The translations under genes and the position numbers were made by a program. From contig NW_026570686.1 in assembly GCF_019649055.1 (NCBI RefSeq), forward strand, positions 1 through 18,951: 18,951 nt of DNA. Direction: 5' to 3'. Below are positions 17,257-18,951 of the stretch, in pieces. Under the pieces are notes generated by a model. The model had not been told where the DNA came from. It saw only the letters and a program-made list of their open reading frames with translations, and searched no databases. The DNA comes from Paramacrobiotus metropolitanus. Taxonomy: Eukaryota > Tardigrada > Eutardigrada > Parachela > Macrobiotidae. Within the stretch, counting starts at the first letter, position 1. Each line of letters starts with the position of its first letter.

Positions 17257-18951
17257 ATGGACGCCATCATATCTTACCCATTTCGGGGCCTGACATGCGG
17301 CCCATGCGAGATCAACTTCGGGAACACGGTGATGGTTCAACGCGAGAACGGGGAATGGTGGCTGGGATACGTGCAGGACATCGATGAGGACCTCATGTTT
17401 GTCAGTTTTGATTCTACAATGGCTTCCGCTGACTGGATCCATTCACGCCACATCCGCGCTCAGCGCTTCGTAAGCGATGACATGGGGCACACAATTGACA
17501 AGGCAGCCAGGACGAACGGCAGCTATGCCTTGCAAGTGGCGCTGCGCAACACCGAGAACGGACCACACGTTTTTCGTCCGGCCCGACTCCTTACACCAAC
17601 GACTGGATTTGGTGTGTTCTTTGCGCAGTTGGAGCACGAGACCACACCGCAGCGTTTTGTGGTTCACCACTGGCAGATTGCTGTCGCGATTGATCCCGCT
17701 TTCGATGCGCCACCGCTGTTCAACCAGACCAGCGGACTATACTATCGTAAATTCACCGTACCCGTCAAGAATGCTCGCTTGATTACGATGTTTTGGACTG
17801 GAAGGCTATACGTAAGTGTCTGTTTAAGGCCGGAGAAACCCCGTCCACAGATCCAGCTAGAGGTTTTGCTCCTGGTAACAGTCATGTTGCACTCCGAGCC
17901 AATGTTACTGTCAGGGGAGAATATCTCAGTTTTATCTGCGCCCAGCTGCATCACGATCATGTGAACACGCGTGCGGAATGGAATCTGGATACCTTAACTC
18001 AAGCCTGTGCGAGATCTACTGTGTTCCGGATAAACCTCTGCTTAATGATACTGTGATCGACGTCCCTCAGCAAGGATTAATTTTCGGTGTGTCTGTATTA
18101 TATCGCTATCCTCGGAATAGATTGCATATTTTCTACAAACAGTTGAGGAACGCACGTAGCTTGTTGCGCGGTAAATCCATGCTAATTAATTTAATAGTAC
18201 TCTACTGTAAATTGACCGCAGATAATGATGGATGGATCGGCGATGTGGCGCATTCAGTTATGGCCGATGTTCTCATCAGTTTAGACGTGCACACTCAAGC
18301 AAAAGCAAAAAGGTAAACTAACGGCCGAAGAACGGGTCTCCGATACGTAAGTGATAGCACAAACCTGTTTCTGCTGAAGGTTTCTGTAGTTGTGGCGCTT
18401 GAAGATTATGGATTTTATTCCAGGTTTACAACGTATAACTGTACTATTATACGATTATTAATAATGGCTATTCGTAAAGTGTTGTTATATATTGTCCATA
18501 CGCTTAAGGGTCTGCACATTGTGGCATCAGCTTTTATCCGACCGCCGCGCCAACCGCCATCTTGTCATCGATAGCTCGATACTGCAACCGAAAAGTTTAT
18601 CCTACTTCATCGTTTCCTGCCACAACCTATACAAGTTCACCTGGGCCATAAATCAGGTCATAACCCCAGACACCAGAAGCCTCATTTTGCTCGATGACCT
18701 CCAGTTCACAAACTTGTCCGCGATTAAGAAAGTACTGGTAACGATGCTGACCATCAGGGATATTCAGCTGAACTATATCGTAATCAAAAATGGATTTTCA
18801 TTTGATGGTGTTACATGCAATCCTGACATGTACTTCTTGCCGGAACCTGTTGATCAGCAAGCGCACCGTTTGTGGAAATGTCGCATTTTGACCAGGCTCA
18901 GCACAGTATGCCGGTGCCTGGTTCTGCGGAATTTCACGGTGCGGGACTTTA
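17257..18951 (+). pseudogene. Tudor/SH3-barrel plus F-box-like protein, frame disrupted, runs off right edge
   Basis: From the ATG at 17257 (G at -3, G at +4) residues 21-72 look like a Tudor/agenet-type SH3 barrel: VMVQRENGEWWLGYVQDID, then MFVSFDS, ADWIHSRHIR. The frame stays sensible to about 17811. It then changes to a frame encoding VRGEYLSFICAQLHHDH (to about 18008), then to a third encoding CEIYCVPDKPLL to 18312. Each change fits one lost base. The GTAAGT at 17812 has no acceptor giving the second frame. From 18241 an F-box-like motif begins (VMADVLISLDVHTQAKAKR). It is split by a phase 2 GT-AG intron, 18313-18508, and resumes with VCTLWHQLL in an exon open to the window end. This exon is Leu-rich, possibly LRR-like. 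F-box proteins recruit substrates to SCF ubiquitin ligases; that role here is inference. Confidence 0.6.
18509..18951 (+). CDS. Right-hand exon of the F-box-like gene, partial
   Basis: The frame from the acceptor at 18507-18508 is open for 147 codons to the window edge, with no stop. It starts by completing the Arg codon split by the intron and supplies VCTLWHQLL, the second half of an F-box-like motif (the usual R-V-C-x-x-W pattern). It continues with hydrophobic periodic segments such as RSLILLDDLQFTNL and VCRCLVLRNFTV, reminiscent of the leucine-rich region that follows F-boxes in FBXL proteins. The assignment as LRR is tentative. The 3' end of the gene lies outside the window. Confidence 0.65.

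Noticed and set aside
17812-17850. Possible 39-bp intron starting with a strong GTAAGT donor
   Set aside because: Its length is divisible by three, so it does not explain the change of frame, and I found no other acceptor that enters the frame with the VRGEYLSFICAQL sequence. An acceptor at 17880-17881 would enter a Cys-rich third frame that looks less like protein.

Overview
The window looks like animal (eukaryotic) genomic DNA. It contains spliced genes with GT-AG introns of about 70-275 bp, TATA boxes, AATAAA signals, an APE-type non-LTR retrotransposon and 7TM receptors. My best guess for the source is a tardigrade or another small ecdysozoan. That guess rests on the compact introns, on a lineage-specific look to the secreted proteins and the Tudor-like/F-box-like gene, and on my general impression of such families; no search was possible. 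Every supported gene lies on the + strand.

Region 1 (1-4594) is a LINE that enters from the left edge. It has a degraded gag-like ORF1 with zinc knuckles. ORF2 carries an APE endonuclease, a reverse transcriptase and a C-terminal CCHC knuckle, and is broken by two frameshifts. The 3' end has a hairpin, AATAAA and four TTGTC repeats. Region 2 (4595-9100) holds one intact intronless class A-like GPCR (5408-6388) in otherwise featureless DNA.

Region 3 (9100-12810) holds two paralogous three-exon genes for secreted four-cysteine proteins. The first carries 21 copies of a 12-bp unit encoding Ala-Ala-Thr-Pro. In both genes each intron is phase 1 and interrupts an LTGE motif, and the protein appears to consist of two related modules, so exon duplication is likely. 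Region 4 (14423-15429) is a second GPCR, a paralogue of the first, broken by one missing base. The order is therefore GPCR, secreted A, secreted B, GPCR, all in one orientation.

Region 5 (15838-16938) is repetitive. It has 43-bp direct repeats rich in TACG/ATAC words, then a foldback or MITE-like element with about 120-bp inverted arms, a perfect internal 21-bp palindrome and an internal ~58-bp tandem array. Region 6 (17257 to the right edge) is a gene with an N-terminal Tudor/SH3-like barrel and an F-box-like motif divided by an intron. Its reading frame changes twice without a convincing intron, and it runs off the window.

No joint pathway can be shown. The secreted pair between receptor paralogues could be a ligand/receptor or stress-related neighbourhood, but that is inference only. 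Single-base frame breaks recur in otherwise well-preserved ORFs, so either several genes are recent pseudogenes or the assembly carries indel errors.
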